Positions 40,993-50,218 of a stretch of 64,000 nucleotides of DNA are shown here, one piece after another; within the stretch, counting starts at the first letter, position 1, and each line of letters begins with the position of its first letter. Source of the stretch: Geomonas sp. RF6. Its GTDB lineage: Bacteria > Desulfobacterota > Desulfuromonadia > Geobacterales > Geobacteraceae. The stretch lies in contig NZ_CP087999.1 in NCBI RefSeq assembly GCF_021044625.1, positions 2,435,001 to 2,499,000 of the forward strand, given 5' to 3'. The notes below the pieces were generated by a model. The model did no database searches, was not told the origin of the DNA, and saw nothing but the letters and a program-made list of their open reading frames with translations. Both the position numbers and the translations under genes were made by a program.

Positions 40993-41169
40993 ATGGTGCA
41001 GTACAAGGTGGTCGAGGTGAACACCGTCTCCGACGAGACGCTCGAGGAGGCGCTTAATGAGTGGACCCGCAAGGGGTGGCGCTTCGAGGGTATCCAGTTC
41101 GCCATGAGGGAGTCGAGCAAGCGCCCCGCCATGGCATTCGTGGTCTTCACCAGCGAGGTGGAGCGGTGA
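40993..41169 (+). CDS. DUF4177-like small protein
   Basis: 58 residues from ATG 40993 with GAGGTGGA upstream; a longer frame from 40927 is less likely. 'MVQYKVVEVNTVSDETLEEALNEWTRKGWRFEGIQFAMR' followed by a strand 'RPAMAFVVFTSE' is the DUF4177 pattern (strand, helix with Trp, strand). Unknown function. The stop overlaps the GTG start of polA (GTGA), so translation is coupled. Confidence 0.75.
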   Translation: MVQYKVVEVNTVSDETLEEALNEWTRKGWRFEGIQFAMRESSKRPAMAFVVFTSEVER

Positions 41170-43835
41170 GCGAAACCCTCTACCTGCTGGACGGCTCCTC
41201 CTACATCTACCGCGCCTATTTCGCCATTCGGCACCTGAGCTCCCCGAAAGGCTTCCCCACCAACGCCCTCTACGGTTTTACCCAGATGCTTCTGAAGGTA
41301 ATGAAGGACCGCACACCCGAACACGTGGCGGTGATCTTCGATGCCGGGAAGAAGACCTTCAGAAACGATCTCTTTCCCCAGTACAAGGCGAACAGAAGCT
41401 CCATGCCCGCCGACCTCGCCCAGCAGATCGGGCCGATCAAGGAGATGGTGCGCGCCTTCAACATCCCGGCTCTCGAGCTCGAGGGGTACGAGGCGGACGA
41501 CATCATCGGCACCATCGCCCGCCGCTGCGAGGCGCAGGGGCTCGACTGCGTGGTGGTGACCGGCGACAAGGACCTGATGCAGATCGTCACCGAGAAGGTC
41601 ACCCTCCTCGACACCATGAAGGAGAAGAGCTTCGGGATCGAGGAGGTGCGGGAGAAGTTCGGGGTCGATCCGGAGCGGGTGGTCGACGTCCTGGCACTCT
41701 GGGGGGATACCTCCGACAACATCCCCGGCGTCCCCGGAATCGGAGAAAAGACCGCGAAGAAGCTCATGGAGGACTTCCATTCCCTGGACGAGCTCCTCGC
41801 CCGCGCGGACGAGGTGAAGGGGGCGAACGGCCCGAAGCTTATCGAGTTCGCCGAGCAGGCGAGGCTGTCGCGCCAGCTCGCCACCATCGACTGCGAGGTC
41901 CCCATCGACTTCTCTCTGGAGGACTTCGCCGTCTGCCCGCCGGACACGCGCAAGCTCGCCGACCTCTTCAAGGAGTACGGCTTCACCTCCCTCATGAAGG
42001 ACCTCACCAGCACCCCTACCCTCTCGACGGAGGAGTATCGTACGGTGCTCACCGAGGAGGAGCTCTCAAGGCTCGTGGAGGAGCTCTCCGCCGCCCCCGC
42101 CTTCGCGCTCGACCTGGAAACAACGAGCCTCGACGCCATGAAGGCCCGCATCGTCGGCGTTGCCCTCTCCTGGAAGCCTCACCAGGCGTACTACATCCCG
42201 GTGGGGCACCGCTACCTCGGCGCACCGGACCAGCTTTCCGAGGAGACGGTCCTCGAAAGGCTCCGGCCGCTCCTCACCGACCCGTCGCGCAAAAAGATCG
42301 GTCAGAACCTGAAGTACGACTACCAGATCCTGCGCCGCTCCGGCGTCCACATGGAAGGGCTCTGGTGCGACACCATGCTGGCCGCCTACCTCCTGAACCC
42401 GGGGCGCACCAGCCAGGGGCTCGACGCACTGGCGCTGGAGCTTCTGGACCACCGCATGATCTCCTTTGAGGACGTGGCGGGGAAGGGGAGGGACCAGCTG
42501 AACTTCTCGGAGGTCGATCTGGAGCGCGCCGCCCCCTACTCCTGCGAGGACGCCGACGTCACCTTTCTCCTTTCCGAAATTCTCCTGCCGCAGGTCAGGG
42601 AAGGGAGGATGGAGGAGCTGCTCTTCGAGCTGGAGATGCCCCTCCTGGAGATCCTCTCGGAGATGGAGCTGCACGGCGTGAAACTCGACCTTCCCCTCCT
42701 GCGCGACCTTACTGCAGGCTTCGGGAAGCAGCTCGTGGCGCTCGAGGAGCAGATCCACACCCTGTGCGGCGGGGCCTTCAACATCAACTCACCGAAGCAG
42801 CTCGGGGAGGTACTTTTCGGCCGCATGGGGCTCTCCTCCGGGAAGAAGACGAAGGGGAAGACCGGCTGGTCCACCAACGTGGAGGAGCTGGAGCGCCTCT
42901 GCGACGAGCACGAGGTGGCCGAGCTCATCCTGCAGTACCGCTCCCTCTCCAAGCTGAAGTCGACCTACACCGATGCCCTGCCCCGGCTCGTCGACCCCGT
43001 CACGGGGCGGATCCACACCTCCTACAACCAGGCGGTCACCAGCACCGGGAGGCTCTCCTCGTCGGAGCCGAACCTGCAGAACATCCCGGTGCGCGGGGAA
43101 GAGGGGCGGGAGATCAGGCGCGCCTTCATCGCCGAGCCCGGCTCGCTCATCCTCTCCGCCGACTACTCTCAGATCGAGCTGCGGGTCCTCGCCCACCTCT
43201 CCGGCGACAACGTCTTTTGCGAGGCATTCGCCTCCGGGGAGGATATCCACCGGCGGACCGCGGCAGAGGTGTTCGGAATCGATCCGGACCTGGTCACCTC
43301 CGAGATGCGGCGCCAGGCGAAGGTCATCAACTTCGGGATCATCTACGGCCAGGGCGCCTTCAGCCTCGCGAAGGAGCTCGGGGTGACCCCGAAAGAGGCG
43401 AAGTCCTTCATCGACAGCTACTTCGAGCGCCACTGCGGAGCCCGCCTCTTCCTGGACAGCTGCGTCAGGGAGGCCGAGGTCTCAGGCTACGTCACCACGA
43501 TACTGGAGCGCAGGCTCCCGATCCCCGAGATCTTCAGCAAGAACGGGAACATCCGCGCCTTTGCCCAGCGAAACGCAGTGAACTACCCGATCCAGGGCTC
43601 CGCCGCGGACATCATCAAGAAGGCGATGATCGCGGTTGTGCGGGCAATGGAGGAGGAGAAGGTGCAGAGCCGCCTCATCATGCAGGTGCACGACGAACTG
43701 GTCTTCGAGGTGCCGGAATCGGAGCGCCCCCTCATGGAGGAGCTGGTGCGCCGCGAGATGGAGCACGCGGTAGCGCTGAAGGTGCCGCTGAAGGTCGATC
43801 TCAACTTCGGCCTCAACTGGAGCGAAGCGCACTAA
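41166..43835 (+). CDS. polA: DNA polymerase I
   Basis: 889 residues from GTG 41166, overlapping the previous stop. 5'-3' exonuclease (about 1-290: 'LLDGSSYIYRAYFAI', 'VAVIFDAGKKTFRNDLFPQYKANR', 'EADDIIGTIAR', 'GDKDLMQIV', 'GDTSDNIPGVPGIGEKTA'), 3'-5' exonuclease with its acidic residues ('FALDLETTSLDAM'), and polymerase (about 520-889: 'INSPKQLGEVLF', 'SSEPNLQNIPVRGEEG', motif A 'LSADYSQIELRVLAHLSGD', O-helix 'RRQAKVINFGIIYGQ', motif C 'QVHDELVFEVP'). Proofreading looks active. DNA repair and Okazaki-fragment processing. Confidence 0.96.
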   Translation: MSETLYLLDGSSYIYRAYFAIRHLSSPKGFPTNALYGFTQMLLKVMKDRTPEHVAVIFDAGKKTFRNDLFPQYKANRSSMPADLAQQIGPIKEMVRAFNIPALELEGYEADDIIGTIARRCEAQGLDCVVVTGDKDLMQIVTEKVTLLDTMKEKSFGIEEVREKFGVDPERVVDVLALWGDTSDNIPGVPGIGEKTAKKLMEDFHSLDELLARADEVKGANGPKLIEFAEQARLSRQLATIDCEVPIDFSLEDFAVCPPDTRKLADLFKEYGFTSLMKDLTSTPTLSTEEYRTVLTEEELSRLVEELSAAPAFALDLETTSLDAMKARIVGVALSWKPHQAYYIPVGHRYLGAPDQLSEETVLERLRPLLTDPSRKKIGQNLKYDYQILRRSGVHMEGLWCDTMLAAYLLNPGRTSQGLDALALELLDHRMISFEDVAGKGRDQLNFSEVDLERAAPYSCEDADVTFLLSEILLPQVREGRMEELLFELEMPLLEILSEMELHGVKLDLPLLRDLTAGFGKQLVALEEQIHTLCGGAFNINSPKQLGEVLFGRMGLSSGKKTKGKTGWSTNVEELERLCDEHEVAELILQYRSLSKLKSTYTDALPRLVDPVTGRIHTSYNQAVTSTGRLSSSEPNLQNIPVRGEEGREIRRAFIAEPGSLILSADYSQIELRVLAHLSGDNVFCEAFASGEDIHRRTAAEVFGIDPDLVTSEMRRQAKVINFGIIYGQGAFSLAKELGVTPKEAKSFIDSYFERHCGARLFLDSCVREAEVSGYVTTILERRLPIPEIFSKNGNIRAFAQRNAVNYPIQGSAADIIKKAMIAVVRAMEEEKVQSRLIMQVHDELVFEVPESERPLMEELVRREMEHAVALKVPLKVDLNFGLNWSEAH

Positions 43836-43849
43836 GATTCCACCCCATC

Positions 43850-44090
43850 CCCACCCTTTCCCTCCCCTTGAAAGGGAGGGGACGCGCTGGCGACGGCTTG
43901 CACGGGTTCACCCGGAATTTCGAACCCTGCATGGCTAACCCCCTTCCGTTGACGGGAGGGGATGCTACTTCGCCGCCGTGGAGCACAGGCTTCCCAGCCT
44001 GTAGCCGCGGCGCCAGCCTCGCGGTCTGTGGCGGCTACGCCCCCATCGCAGGCAAGATGCCTACGCTCCAGCGCGGGGGCACCCGGGCTC
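43850..44090. repeat. Gene-free region with short G/C-run repeats
   Basis: Contains CCCTCCCCTTGAAAGGGAGG hairpins (43868-43883 region), a second weak copy near 43950 ('GTTGACGGGAGGGGA'), and a block GGAGCACAGGCTTCCCAGCC (43979-44000) like repeats seen scattered in related genomes. No gene is supported between 43836 and 44263 apart from the terminator below. Confidence 0.5.
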
Positions 44091-44127
44091 TCTGCAATGA
44101 CCTTCCCCAGAATTCCCGGAAGAGTAA

Positions 44128-44162
44128 AAAAGGGGGACGGCGTCTGTCGATGCCGTCCCCCT
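44128..44162 (-). terminator. Rho-independent terminator of the HDOD gene
   Basis: GGGGGACGGC, loop of about 10 nt, GCCGTCCCCC, with a U-run (TTTTTTAC) on the minus strand. Confidence 0.85.
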
Positions 44163-44263
44163 GTCGCCTCATCAGTCTGTCCTTCCTCTTTCCCCTTCCC
44201 GTCGCAGCCGCAGCGGCATGCCGCTGCCTCTTCCCGTTCCCGCCTCCGCTCTGACTGCGCCGC

Positions 44264-45115
44264 TCACGGTGCCGCGACGGCGAGTTCCATGGCGTCCTCG
44301 ATGGTAATCTCCAGCTCGGCCAGCGTTATCTCCTTTATCCCCATGTTCTGCGCCTCGAAAGTCGCAGCCACCATGACGCTCGTGTCGGGGCTCGTGCTCA
44401 GGCCGAGCTTGCGGCAGGTGGTATTCACCAGGTGCACGATGCTCAGGAGCACGTTGTTGGTGTCGGACTGCTCCTTGTGGTGGTCGCGCACGATCACGCT
44501 GTAGAGATCGGGCAGGTTCCACTTCTGCATCAGGTCGTAGCCGCAGTCGGTGTGCATCGTCTCCATGATCTCCGCGGCAAGCTCTCGGGAGAACTTGAGC
44601 TCCGTCTCACCGGAGAGGAGCAGGGCCTCCAGCACCTTCAGTATCAGGAGGCAGCCGATGTCGTGCAGGAGCCCGGCGATGAACGCCTCCTGGGAAAGGT
44701 GCTTGAAGCCGGTGCGCTCCGCGAGCCACCTGCTCCCGATGGCGCAGCCGATGGCGTGGCGCCACAGGAGCTGCGAGTAGCTCCTGAGCTCGGGGATGGT
44801 GAGGCTGTTGTAGGTATTTTGCTGGGTGGCCATCATGGCGATGGAGGCAATCTCCCGCGCGCCAAGCCGCACGACCGCCTCCGTGATGGTGGTGACCTTC
44901 GAGAGCCCGCTGAAGAAGGCGGAGTTGGCGAGCCTCAGGATCTGGCTGGTGAGCGCCTGGTCCTTGATGATGAGGGCGGCGACCTGCTCGATGGTGAAGT
45001 CGTCGCTGGAAAGGACTTCCTGCAGCTTCACCGCCACGGCGTGGAACATCGGCAGCTGCAGCCCCTCGACATCCATCTGCTCCTTGATGAGCTCCACAAA
45101 CGGTTTCGTCGTCAT
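44264..45115 (-). CDS. HDOD-domain protein
   Basis: 283 residues, ATG at 45115. HDOD pattern: 'LPMFHAVAVKLQEVLSSDDFTIEQVAALIIKDQALTSQILRLANSAFFSG', 'ITEAVVRLGAREIASIAMMA', 'LWRHAIGCAIGSRWLAE', 'FIAGLLHDIGCLLIL', 'GYDLMQKWNLPD'. HDOD domains are HD-related but usually without phosphodiesterase activity; they act as signalling adaptors in motility and chemotaxis. It starts 3 nt after the stop of the GspE-like gene on the same strand, so both are co-transcribed and probably share a role in surface motility or secretion. Confidence 0.92.
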   Translation of the reverse strand: MTTKPFVELIKEQMDVEGLQLPMFHAVAVKLQEVLSSDDFTIEQVAALIIKDQALTSQILRLANSAFFSGLSKVTTITEAVVRLGAREIASIAMMATQQNTYNSLTIPELRSYSQLLWRHAIGCAIGSRWLAERTGFKHLSQEAFIAGLLHDIGCLLILKVLEALLLSGETELKFSRELAAEIMETMHTDCGYDLMQKWNLPDLYSVIVRDHHKEQSDTNNVLLSIVHLVNTTCRKLGLSTSPDTSVMVAATFEAQNMGIKEITLAELEITIEDAMELAVAAP

Positions 45116-45118
45116 GAC

Positions 45119-47032
45119 TCACTCCCCCAAAAGTCGCCGAATGTCCGCGATCGGCCGCGGTTTGCCGATGCGCGGCAGGAGCCGCACGCTGTCCTGCAGG
45201 GAGACCTCCCCGCGCGCAGCCTTGCTGAGCCCCGCCTCCAGAAGGGTCACCATCCCCGTCGTCTCCGTACTGATGCGCCTGATCTCGTAGCTCGTCTTCT
45301 TGCTGAGGATGGCGTCCTTCACCATTTCGTTCAGGATCAGCATCTCGAAGACCCCCACCCTCCCGCGATAGCCGCTGTAACGGCACCTGCTGCACCCCCG
45401 CCCCTGCTTGAACTCGGCCCCGCGCAGCTCCGCCGTGGTGTAGCCGATGCGGCGCAGCTCGGAGGGATTCGGAAGGTACTCCTCCGCGCAGTCCGGGCAG
45501 ACCCGGCGCAAAAGCCTCTGCGCGAGGACGCACGTTACGGTGGAGGCGATGAGGAACGGCTCGATGTTCAGGTTCATGAGCCGCAACAGGCCGCCGACGC
45601 TGTCCTCCGTATGGAAGGTGGTGAGGACCTTGTGGCCGGTAAGGGCCGCCTGGATCGCCGTCTCCACGGAGAAGTTGTCGCGCATCTCCCCAAGGACGAT
45701 GATGTCCGGGTCCTGACGCACGATGTGCCTCAGCGTCTCCTCGAAGGTGACCCCGATCTTGTGGTTGATGGAGCACTGGGAGATACCCTCCAGGACGTAC
45801 TCCACCGGCTCCTCGGCGGTGACGATGCAGGTGTTTATGTCGTTTAGGTGGTGCACGCAGCTGTACAGGGTGGAGGTCTTGCCGCTCCCGGTGGGGCCGG
45901 TGATGATGAGAACGCCGCTCGGGGTGTCCACCGCGTCGTCCAGGAATTTCTCCAGCATCCTCGGCGGCATCCCGATGTCTTTCAGGTCGAGGAGCTCCCC
46001 CTTCTTGCTGAGGAGCCTCAGTACGATCTTCTCTCCATAGATGGTGATATAGAAGGAGACGCGCATGTCGAGGGTCACCCCGCGCTTGGCGCTCTCGTAG
46101 CAGATGCGCCCGTCCTGGTGGCGCCTCCTTTCGGCGATATCCGCCTCCGCCATGACCTTGATCCGCGTGGAGATCGGCGCCGCGAGCTCTCTCGCGAAGT
46201 CCTTGTACACCGTCAGCATCCCGTCCCTTCTGAACCGCACCCGAAGTCTCGTGCGCATCGGCTCGATGTGGATGTCGCTGGCGCGCTCCTTCATCGCCTC
46301 CTCGAAGATGCTGTTCACGATCCCGGTGACGGTGTGCTCGTCGGTGGCGGTGCTGTCCCCCTGCCCCCACCCCTTCCTCAGGGTGTTCACCGTCTCCTTT
46401 ATCCCCTTCAGGGTGGCGATGGCATAGGTGACATTGCTGCCGAAGAGTTTCTCCACCGTCTTTCGCGCTTCCTGATCGAGAGGGTCCGCGATCGCCACCA
46501 GGATCTTCCCCTCCACCTCCTTGATCGGCAGGAAGCTGTGCTGGGCGATCCACTGCGGAGGGACCTTCGCCACGAGGGCGCGGTCGATGGCGCCGAGGTC
46601 GAGATCCATGTAGGGGTAGCCGAGCTGGAAGGCAAGCGCCTCCGCCAGGGTGTGCTCCTCGATGAAGCGGTTCTCCACGAGGATCTCCCCGAGCATCCTC
46701 CCGCTGTCGGAGTCCCCCTGGATCCCCAGCGCCGCCTGCAGCTCCCCCGGCTTCAGATAGCCGAGTTCCACGAGGAGCGCGCCTAGCTTCACCGACACGA
46801 CGCTCTTTTGCAGCGTCTCCCGCAGCTCCTCCCTGGAGAAGAAGCCGAGCTCCAGCATGACCGCAACGAGCGTCTTTGGCGATACGAGCTTGTTCTTCAC
46901 CCGCAGGGCGTAATTGAGCTGATCCTCAGCGAGATGACCTGCCTTCATCAGGAGGGCAGCTATTTCCAGTCCGGAGTTGTCCTCGACCTGATGGCGTTCT
47001 GTCGTCTCCACGTTCACTGCTTCGATTAGCAT
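45119..47032 (-). CDS. GspE/PilB-family ATPase (type II secretion or type IV pilus)
   Basis: 637 residues from ATG 47032 with AGGAGGG upstream; the frame to 47320 is an artefact. N-terminal MshEN-type segments (about 20-190: 'HLAEDQLNYALRVKNKLV', 'LGYLKPGELQAALG', 'FIEEHTLAEALAFQLGYPYMDL'), ATPase domain with Walker A GPTGSGKTST (near residue 376), Asp box, Walker B 'ILGEMRDNFSVETAIQAALTGH', and a zinc site CPDC...CSRC (about 505-550). MshEN domains bind cyclic di-GMP in relatives. It powers assembly of a pilus or pseudopilus; no membrane platform or secretin gene is beside it. Paired with HDOD. Confidence 0.9.
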   Translation of the reverse strand: MLIEAVNVETTERHQVEDNSGLEIAALLMKAGHLAEDQLNYALRVKNKLVSPKTLVAVMLELGFFSREELRETLQKSVVSVKLGALLVELGYLKPGELQAALGIQGDSDSGRMLGEILVENRFIEEHTLAEALAFQLGYPYMDLDLGAIDRALVAKVPPQWIAQHSFLPIKEVEGKILVAIADPLDQEARKTVEKLFGSNVTYAIATLKGIKETVNTLRKGWGQGDSTATDEHTVTGIVNSIFEEAMKERASDIHIEPMRTRLRVRFRRDGMLTVYKDFARELAAPISTRIKVMAEADIAERRRHQDGRICYESAKRGVTLDMRVSFYITIYGEKIVLRLLSKKGELLDLKDIGMPPRMLEKFLDDAVDTPSGVLIITGPTGSGKTSTLYSCVHHLNDINTCIVTAEEPVEYVLEGISQCSINHKIGVTFEETLRHIVRQDPDIIVLGEMRDNFSVETAIQAALTGHKVLTTFHTEDSVGGLLRLMNLNIEPFLIASTVTCVLAQRLLRRVCPDCAEEYLPNPSELRRIGYTTAELRGAEFKQGRGCSRCRYSGYRGRVGVFEMLILNEMVKDAILSKKTSYEIRRISTETTGMVTLLEAGLSKAARGEVSLQDSVRLLPRIGKPRPIADIRRLLGE

Positions 47033-47332
47033 GGTGACCCTCCTGGAGCAGGCGCACTGGCAGAGACGGTGGGGGGATTGACCTCCCCCGTCGTCCGCTG
47101 GTATTATACCACGCCATTTGAAGGTGCTAATGTGTACCCCCTCCCTATCCTTCACACCCCTTCCCGCCAAGCGCAGTCCCGATTTCAGCTCCCTGAGCCG
47201 GAAAAGGGGCAAAAAAAAGATTTGAAACGCGGAGCAAAAGAGCAATAATGAAACGTCGTTCGCGGCAGACTCATGTGAAAGAAGCGGGCGCCGCGAAATC
47301 CGCTTCGCGGGTGACGGCAAAGGGAGGGTGAT

Positions 47333-48190
47333 ATGCGCACGATTGCTGGTTTCTTTATGGTCAGTTGGCTCCTTTTATCCTTGGGCGCCTGCGTTTCCAC
47401 CGGGCGCTTCGAGCAGAAGGAACGGGAGGCGCAGACGCTGGGGAAGAGCCTCCAGGAACTGCAGGGGGAATACAGGGAGCTTTCGGCGGAGAATGAGGAG
47501 CTGAAGGCCCGGGTGAAGAAGCTTGCCGACGGTGGGGCGGCCCTTGCCGCGGAGAGGGATGCCCTGACTACCACGAAGAAGGGGCTGGAGGAGTCGCTGA
47601 AGTCGACCTCGGACAGCAAGAACAAGAAGATTGCCGAGCTCAGCCAGCAGATATCGGAGCTGGAAGGGGAGAACCGGAAGCTCAAGGATGAAGTGGTGCG
47701 GCTGCAGCAGCAGAAGGAGTCGGAGGTCCAGAAGACGAGCAAGACGTACGAGGACCTCTTGGAGAAGATGAAGAGCGAGATCTCCAAAGGGGAGGTGACG
47801 ATCTCCGAGCTGAAAGGGAAGCTCACGGTGAACGTCGTCGAGGCCGTTCTCTTCGACTCCGGTAAGGCGGAGGTGAAGCCGGCAGGGCTCGTGGTGCTGC
47901 AGAAGGTGGTCGACATCCTGAAGAACCTGAAGGATAAGGCGATCCGGGTGGAGGGGCACACGGACAACATTCCGATCGTCGGTGCACTTGCCAAGAAGTA
48001 CCCGACGAACTGGGAGCTCTCCGCCGCCCGCGCCGTCAATGTGACCCGTTACCTGCAGCAGCAGGGGATCGATCCCTCGCTCCTTGCGGGTGTCGCCTAC
48101 GGCGAGTTCAAACCGGTTGCGCCGAACGACAGCGACGAGGGGCGTGCCAGAAACCGCAGGATCGAAATTGTGCTGGTATCAAAGGAATAG
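47333..48190 (+). CDS. OmpA-family lipoprotein with coiled coil
   Basis: 285 residues from ATG 47333 (GGGAGGGTG upstream). Lipoprotein signal peptide with lipobox LGAC (Cys at 20), then a long coiled coil (about 25-150, many Glu/Lys/Leu heptads), then an OmpA C-terminal domain (about 160-285): 'VEAVLFDSGKAEVKPAG', 'IRVEGHTDNIPI', 'NWELSAARAVNVTRYLQQQGI', 'NRRIEIVL'. It probably anchors the outer membrane to peptidoglycan. Divergent from the GspE-like gene; a 300-nt gap holds both promoters, not clearly seen. Confidence 0.9.
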   Translation: MRTIAGFFMVSWLLLSLGACVSTGRFEQKEREAQTLGKSLQELQGEYRELSAENEELKARVKKLADGGAALAAERDALTTTKKGLEESLKSTSDSKNKKIAELSQQISELEGENRKLKDEVVRLQQQKESEVQKTSKTYEDLLEKMKSEISKGEVTISELKGKLTVNVVEAVLFDSGKAEVKPAGLVVLQKVVDILKNLKDKAIRVEGHTDNIPIVGALAKKYPTNWELSAARAVNVTRYLQQQGIDPSLLAGVAYGEFKPVAPNDSDEGRARNRRIEIVLVSKE

Positions 48191-48200
48191 GAGGTGCGAC

Positions 48201-48911
48201 ATCGGCAGGAAGGATAAAAAGAAAGAGCAGCCAAGGCAGAAAGAAAAGGAATTCGCGGCCGCGCCCTTCAAGGCCCTGAAGGGGGTCCACCTTGCTCCCC
48301 CTCCCTCGCAGGAAGGCGCGGCGGCTGCGCCGAAAAAGCCGGAGAAGCCCGCCAAGCCGAAGGAAGAGCTCGACGATCTCGCCCTCTTCTTCGAGGCCGT
48401 TGCCGACATAAAGCCGCTGCAGGGAGCGAAGGCTCCTCCCCCGAAAGGGGGGGCGCCGGCCCCGGAGAAAAGGGGTGTGAGCGAGGAGGAGAACCGCATC
48501 TTCCTCCAGGCCGTGGAGGCGCTGCGCATGGATGTCCGCTTCAGCGACGGCGCCCTGGAGGAGGACGAGGGGCGGCAGCGCCCGGTGGCGGTAAATCGCC
48601 TGCGGCAGCTGCGCCGCGGCGGCATCCGCATCGACCTGCAGCTCGACCTGCACGGGCTGACGCGGGACGAGGCGCTGGAAAACCTGGCCCCCTTCATCGT
48701 GCGCGCCCACGCCCGGGGGCAGAAGGGGGTCCTGGTGATCACCGGGAAAGGGAACAACTCAAACGGTGAGCCGGTCCTGCGGCAGGCGGTGGCCGGGTGG
48801 CTGCGGGAGCACGGGAAGGGGATGGTCTCCGAGTTTGCCGAGGCCCCGAGGGAGATGGGGGGGAGCGGTGCCTTTGTGGTTTTCCTGAAGGAGAAGAAGG
48901 AAGAGCCATAG
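48201..48911 (+). CDS. Smr-domain protein
   Basis: About 236 residues. GGAGG at 48190-48194 is 6 nt before ATC at 48201, and no ATG, GTG or TTG fits before the next methionine deep in the protein, so the start is taken as ATC, giving (M)GRKDKKKEQP. The first 110 residues are Lys/Ala/Pro-rich and disordered. The Smr domain (about 145-236) has 'LQLDLHGLTRDEALENL', 'GVLVITGKGNNSNGEPVLRQAVAGWL', 'GGSGAFVVFLK', with DLHG and TGKGxxS. Smr domains cut nucleic acids or mRNA. Ten nt after the OmpA-lipoprotein gene, so likely co-transcribed. Confidence 0.85.
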   Translation: MGRKDKKKEQPRQKEKEFAAAPFKALKGVHLAPPPSQEGAAAAPKKPEKPAKPKEELDDLALFFEAVADIKPLQGAKAPPPKGGAPAPEKRGVSEEENRIFLQAVEALRMDVRFSDGALEEDEGRQRPVAVNRLRQLRRGGIRIDLQLDLHGLTRDEALENLAPFIVRAHARGQKGVLVITGKGNNSNGEPVLRQAVAGWLREHGKGMVSEFAEAPREMGGSGAFVVFLKEKKEEP

Positions 48912-48947
48912 CCGCAGACGCAATATGCTTGTGGCGATAGCTGAAAA

Positions 48948-48985
48948 AGGAAGAGGCGCTGCAACCGGTTGCAGCGCCTCTTTCC
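48948..48985. terminator. Bidirectional terminator between smr and the barrel gene
   Basis: GGAAGAGGCGCTGCAACC and its near-perfect inverse GGTTGCAGCGCCTCTTTCC with no loop to speak of; A-run before and T-rich after. Serves the convergent smr and outer-membrane genes. Confidence 0.85.
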
Positions 48986-49002
48986 GTCTGCGGGCAAAAC
49001 CG

Positions 49003-49704
49003 CTAGAAGGTGAAGCGCACCCCGACAGAGACGTTGTGGCTCTCCATCTCGAGCTCCGCGCGAACGGGACTTTCCTCGAAGTGGGCCTTGGACGTTCCGA
49101 AGTAGCGATATCCGACATCGAGGGAGACGAGGGGGGTGAGGAAGATGCCGACCCCGGCGCCGATCTGGTAGGCGAAGACGGTGTCGTCGTCGGAGAAGTA
49201 CAGGATGTCCTGGTAGCCGGCCGGTTGTGTCACGTAGGTATCGCTGATATGCACGACGGCAAAGCCTATCCCGCCGCCGAAATAGGGGGTGACAGGGGAG
49301 TTGTTATGCACGTCGATGAAGCCGTTGAAAAGGACAGAGAAGGCTCCGGCCCTGCCGTCCGCGTCGTCGTACCTGATGTTACCCGGTCCCGTGATCGTCG
49401 TCATCTCGGCATGTTTGTAGGAGAGTTCCCCCTCCAGCCGTCCCATGCCGAAATCAAAACCGGCCGTCATGCCTCCCTGGAGGCTCGGGTCGAACTCAAT
49501 CTTTTCGTCAAAGGAGAGGGTGGGGGAGTGGTAGTAGTCTGTGCCGCTGGTGTCGGCGTCGAGAGGGAAGCTGACTCCGGCGAACACCCCGAGGTATGGT
49601 GCGGGACCGGATGCCCCCTGCCGGTAGCCTCGCGCGGCAAAGCTGGAGGCGGGAAGGAGCAGCAAGGCGAGAAGCGCAGCGTAAAAGAGCAATCCCTTTT
49701 TCAT
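49003..49704 (-). CDS. Outer-membrane beta-barrel protein
   Basis: 233 residues from ATG 49704 with AGGAGGACGTG upstream; a longer frame overlaps the tRNAs and is discarded. Signal peptide (about 1-23, 'LLFYAALLALLLLPASSFAA'). Alternating strands with Gly and aromatic ends ('PYLGVFAGVSFPL', 'GMTAGFDFGMGRLEGELSYKH', 'VTPYFGGGIGFAVVHIS', 'FAYQIGAGVGIFLTPLVSLDVGYRYFGTS'), ending in Phe ('VGVRFTF') as BAM substrates do. About eight strands, as in OmpX/OmpW-type porins of Geobacter. Function unknown. Confidence 0.88.
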   Translation of the reverse strand: MKKGLLFYAALLALLLLPASSFAARGYRQGASGPAPYLGVFAGVSFPLDADTSGTDYYHSPTLSFDEKIEFDPSLQGGMTAGFDFGMGRLEGELSYKHAEMTTITGPGNIRYDDADGRAGAFSVLFNGFIDVHNNSPVTPYFGGGIGFAVVHISDTYVTQPAGYQDILYFSDDDTVFAYQIGAGVGIFLTPLVSLDVGYRYFGTSKAHFEESPVRAELEMESHNVSVGVRFTF

Positions 49705-49856
49705 CACGTCCTCCTGGAGAGTTGCGGCGCATCGATGTGAGCCGGATGGAGCAGGCGGATAATGAAAGAAACTCGTGAGCGCCCTAATTATATCGTGAAG
49801 GTGTTGCGCTGCCAGTGGGGAGAGGGAGAAAGGGAGGGTCGTGGTTGAAATGAAAG

Positions 49857-49891
49857 AAGGGGTTACGTCGTCGACGTAACCCCTTCTTTTT
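49857..49891 (-). terminator. Terminator of the tRNA pair
   Basis: GAAGGGGTTACGTCG and CGACGTAACCCCTTC as almost perfect inverted repeat with T-runs; directly follows the tRNA-Arg on the minus strand. Confidence 0.85.
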
Positions 49892-49894
49892 AAA

Positions 49895-49971
49895 TGGCGC
49901 GCCCGAAGAGATTCGAACTCCTGACCCCCAGATTCGTAGTCTGGTGCTCTATCCAGCTGAGCTACGAGCGC
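49895..49971 (-). tRNA. tRNA-Arg(ACG)
   Basis: On the minus strand a 77-nt cloverleaf: acceptor GCGCTCG with CGGGCGC, D-arm AGCTCAGCTGGATAGAGC, anticodon loop CTACGAA (anticodon ACG, read as ICG), T-loop GTTCGAATC, encoded CCA end. Confidence 0.95.
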
Positions 49972-49984
49972 ATTATGCAGTTTT

Positions 49985-50071
49985 TGGTGCCGAAGACTGG
50001 AATCGAACCAGCACGAGGGAACCCTCACTAGAACCTGAATCTAGCGCGTCTACCAATTCCGCCACTCCGGC
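49985..50071 (-). tRNA. tRNA-Leu(CAG)
   Basis: On the minus strand an 87-nt class II tRNA: acceptor GCCGGAG with CTTCGGC, D-arm GGCGGAATTGGTAGACGC, anticodon loop TTCAGGT (CAG), variable arm TGAGGGTTCCCTCG, encoded CCA. 13 nt upstream of tRNA-Arg; one transcript. Confidence 0.95.
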
Positions 50072-50218
50072 TTTCGTACCGCCCTTCCGGCCGATCATGC
50101 GTGGCCAAAAGAGTCGACAATTTAGCAGGGATGAAAGGCGGAGTCAAGAGTTTCGTGACAGGCACACCTCAAAAATTTGTTCTGTCCGCGAATTCAGTGA
50201 AGGCTTGACGTCATTTCC

